A stretch of DNA of 64,000 bases, from assembly GCA_022800625.1 (NCBI GenBank), contig JAAWQR010000003.1:1-64000 (forward strand), written 5' to 3'. This document shows, in pieces, positions 62,573 through 64,000 of the stretch. Within the stretch, counting starts at the first letter, position 1. Each line of letters opens with the position of its first letter. The notes below the pieces were generated by a model. That model was not told the origin of the DNA. It was given only the letters and a program-made list of their open reading frames with translations, and ran no database searches. The DNA is from Clostridiales bacterium. Its GTDB lineage: Bacteria; Bacillota; Clostridia; Oscillospirales; CAG-272. The translations under genes were made by a program, and so were the position numbers.

Positions 62573-62857
62573 TTATTGTATTTCTCCAGGCAATTCTGTG
62601 GTCATTACAGCGATGATCAGTCTTACGCCGAGACAAAATCCGGTTTTGAAACCTGCAAGCTCCGTAAGTGTATTCATCTCCGTATTGTTTTCGCAAATTG
62701 TCGTAAACAATTTTTTCTGTGTTTCCGTTAATCCTTCCATCATGTTCGCTTGATTTTTGACAGCTAACTTCGCAAGAGCCGCGTATTCGCCTCCGCGTTT
62801 AACATCCTTTTCATGCGGATCAATATTCCCGTAGTATAGTTCTTCCAGAATATCCAT
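62573..62857 (-). CDS. Small DUF6809-type protein
   Basis: 94 residues from the ATG at 62857, with AAAGGTGGT upstream. The N-terminus MDILEELYYGNIDPHEKDV and a C-terminal hydrophobic GFCLGVRLIIAVM segment are typical of a small protein conserved in clostridial conjugative elements. Function unknown. Confidence 0.75.
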   Translation of the reverse strand: MDILEELYYGNIDPHEKDVKRGGEYAALAKLAVKNQANMMEGLTETQKKLFTTICENNTEMNTLTELAGFKTGFCLGVRLIIAVMTTELPGEIQ

Positions 62858-62948
62858 GTATCGCACCACCTTTCTGCACCACAAACAGATACCACAATTT
62901 TTTTCGGAAGACCAGCGACCTATTGAACAGTTCACAAAGAGTTATCAT

Positions 62949-64000
62949 TTATCCCTGTTTCAAACCATGCGCCTGCTTCTTCTCGTCGATGATTCGCTTC
63001 AGCTTGCGGTCGATTGCTCCCATCTTACCTTTGCGCTCATCCTCCAAGCGATGCTGTATCGCACGGCTGATCTGTCCGAGCAGGCGGAGCGATCCCAACG
63101 CTGCCGACCAGTTGCGATTGCTTTTGATGCTGTGGAGAAGCTGTGCGGCATATTGATTTCCATGTTCAGCTGATGCAGTAAGGTATGCAATCGCTTTCTC
63201 ATAGTCACGGTCTACATCTTTACCGTAGAGATAGATCTTGCCGAGCTGATACTCCGCATAGTCATTTCCGTTCTCGGCGGCAATCTCAAAGTTGCGGATC
63301 GCTTTCCTGATGTCCTTGACCGATTCATCGGTGAGCCGCAGCTTTCCGGCAAGGTATGCGGCGTATGGATTTTTCTGTTCGGCTGCTCTTTCAAAGTAGT
63401 CGATAGCTTTCTCGGTGTCCTGTAGCAACACTTCGCCTTTGTAGTACAACTTTCCGAGCAGATACTGTGCAGGAGCGAAGCCTTTGTCAGCCGATTCGGT
63501 GATCAGCCGCAAGCCTTCGGGGATATCCTGCAAGAGAGCATCGCCGTCAAGCAATGCTTTGCCGAGAGTATAGGCGGCATATCTGTTGCCCTGATCGGAA
63601 GACTTTCGGAGTAGATCTTCCGCACGAGACAAATCCTGTTCCACATCTTCGCCTTTAAGGTAGGTCTTTCCAAGCAGATATTCTGCGTATTCATTTTTCT
63701 CCGATACCGATTCTTCCAGCCATCGCAGAGCGTAGTCCACATTCTTTGCTACCTCATCGCCGCGCAAAAACATTTTACCGAGACGGTATTTTACGACACC
63801 GCAGCCGAGCTTCGCCGACTCAATTAAGAATTCGACAGCAGTATTGGGATCATAGAACGCATCATCTTTATCGAGATACTCTTTGGCTCGACTGTAATAC
63901 TTCCACATGAGCGATGTTTTTTCTTTTGTTGTCAGCACCGGTTCTGCTTCCTCCACCTGCGGTTCGGGATCGGGAGCAGGCTGTTCCTCCGCGTCCTCTA
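62949..64000 (-). CDS. Sel1-repeat protein, probably C-terminal part of a relaxase (cut by the right edge)
   Basis: The frame is open to base 64000, so the N-terminus is outside the window. About 350 residues are visible. At least six Sel1-type repeats of ~36 residues follow each other (YRLGKMFLRGDEVAKNVDYA, YLLGKTYLKGEDVEQDLSRA, YLLGKLYYKGEVLLQDTEKA, YQLGKIYLYGKDVDRDYEKA), then a basic C-terminal helix region (AIDRKLKRIIDEKKQAHG). Relaxases of clostridial elements (MobP3-like) often end in such repeats, and the gene order relaxase, DUF6809, toprim, TraG supports this. The catalytic part is not visible, so this is inference. Confidence 0.8.
   Translation of the reverse strand, partial: EDAEEQPAPDPEPQVEEAEPVLTTKEKTSLMWKYYSRAKEYLDKDDAFYDPNTAVEFLIESAKLGCGVVKYRLGKMFLRGDEVAKNVDYALRWLEESVSEKNEYAEYLLGKTYLKGEDVEQDLSRAEDLLRKSSDQGNRYAAYTLGKALLDGDALLQDIPEGLRLITESADKGFAPAQYLLGKLYYKGEVLLQDTEKAIDYFERAAEQKNPYAAYLAGKLRLTDESVKDIRKAIRNFEIAAENGNDYAEYQLGKIYLYGKDVDRDYEKAIAYLTASAEHGNQYAAQLLHSIKSNRNWSAALGSLRLLGQISRAIQHRLEDERKGKMGAIDRKLKRIIDEKKQAHGLKQG

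Noticed and set aside
1..64000. CRISPR array
   Set aside because: No regularly spaced direct repeats with unique spacers and no cas genes were seen.

Overview
The window is bacterial chromosome from a low-to-moderate GC Gram-positive anaerobe, most likely a gut Clostridia/Oscillospirales-type Firmicute. The grounds are consensus sigma-A promoters, AGGAGG-type ribosome sites, BlaI/BlaR1 and NiaR regulators, a dimeric-type glycyl-tRNA synthetase, class II fructose-bisphosphate aldolase, cobalamin riboswitch logic, ECF transport, a dockerin/cohesin pair and several large serine recombinases. I cannot name the species.

Layout. Positions 1-33,150 are mainly core chromosome: the end of an unknown CDS, proS, a decayed island (about 2.9-4.7 kb) beside tRNA-Thr(CGT), queH, a degenerate LytR-CpsA-Psr-like protein, glyS, a mutarotase-like protein, rsmA, a Cys/Asp-rich zinc-ribbon protein, efp, a TfoX-N protein, a blaI/blaR1 pair with a damaged duplicated 3' end, a HIT protein, a three-gene redox/Zn/Nudix cluster whose Nudix gene is frameshifted, a nadA-nadB-nadC-niaR operon behind a perfect operator, a lipoprotein, a candidate 6S-like RNA, fucI divergent from fba, an acyl-ACP thioesterase, a DeoR-type regulator, a HAD phosphatase and tRNA-Gln(TTG).

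From about 33.2 to 43.4 kb lies a first accessory block: a large serine recombinase with a phosphatase-like protein and a small resolvase in one operon, a group of unknown membrane proteins, two phage-type repressors, and a group II-like reverse transcriptase without its endonuclease domain, flanked by three small proteins and preceded by a structured leader.

From about 43.4 kb to the right edge runs a second, conjugative-type element. Its left end has a three-recombinase operon (the middle member lacks the catalytic domain), a SHOCT peptide, a MazF toxin, a sigma factor and a receiver-less winged-helix regulator. Its right part has TraG/VirD4, a toprim protein, a DUF6809-type protein and a Sel1-repeat protein cut by the window edge. 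Between them (50.2-59.05 kb) is the most interesting cargo. A promoter, a cobalamin riboswitch and an intrinsic terminator drive six genes: an HNH-repeat protein, a secreted protein with a DUF4430-like domain, an alpha/alpha barrel and a dockerin, a membrane-anchored cohesin, a DUF4430 lipoprotein, an ECF T protein, and a single polypeptide fusing two ECF ATPases to a membrane S-like component. I read this as a surface-tethered corrinoid capture-and-import system, resembling mammalian intrinsic factor in domain content. The riboswitch and domains are seen in the sequence; the substrate and the tethering are inferred.
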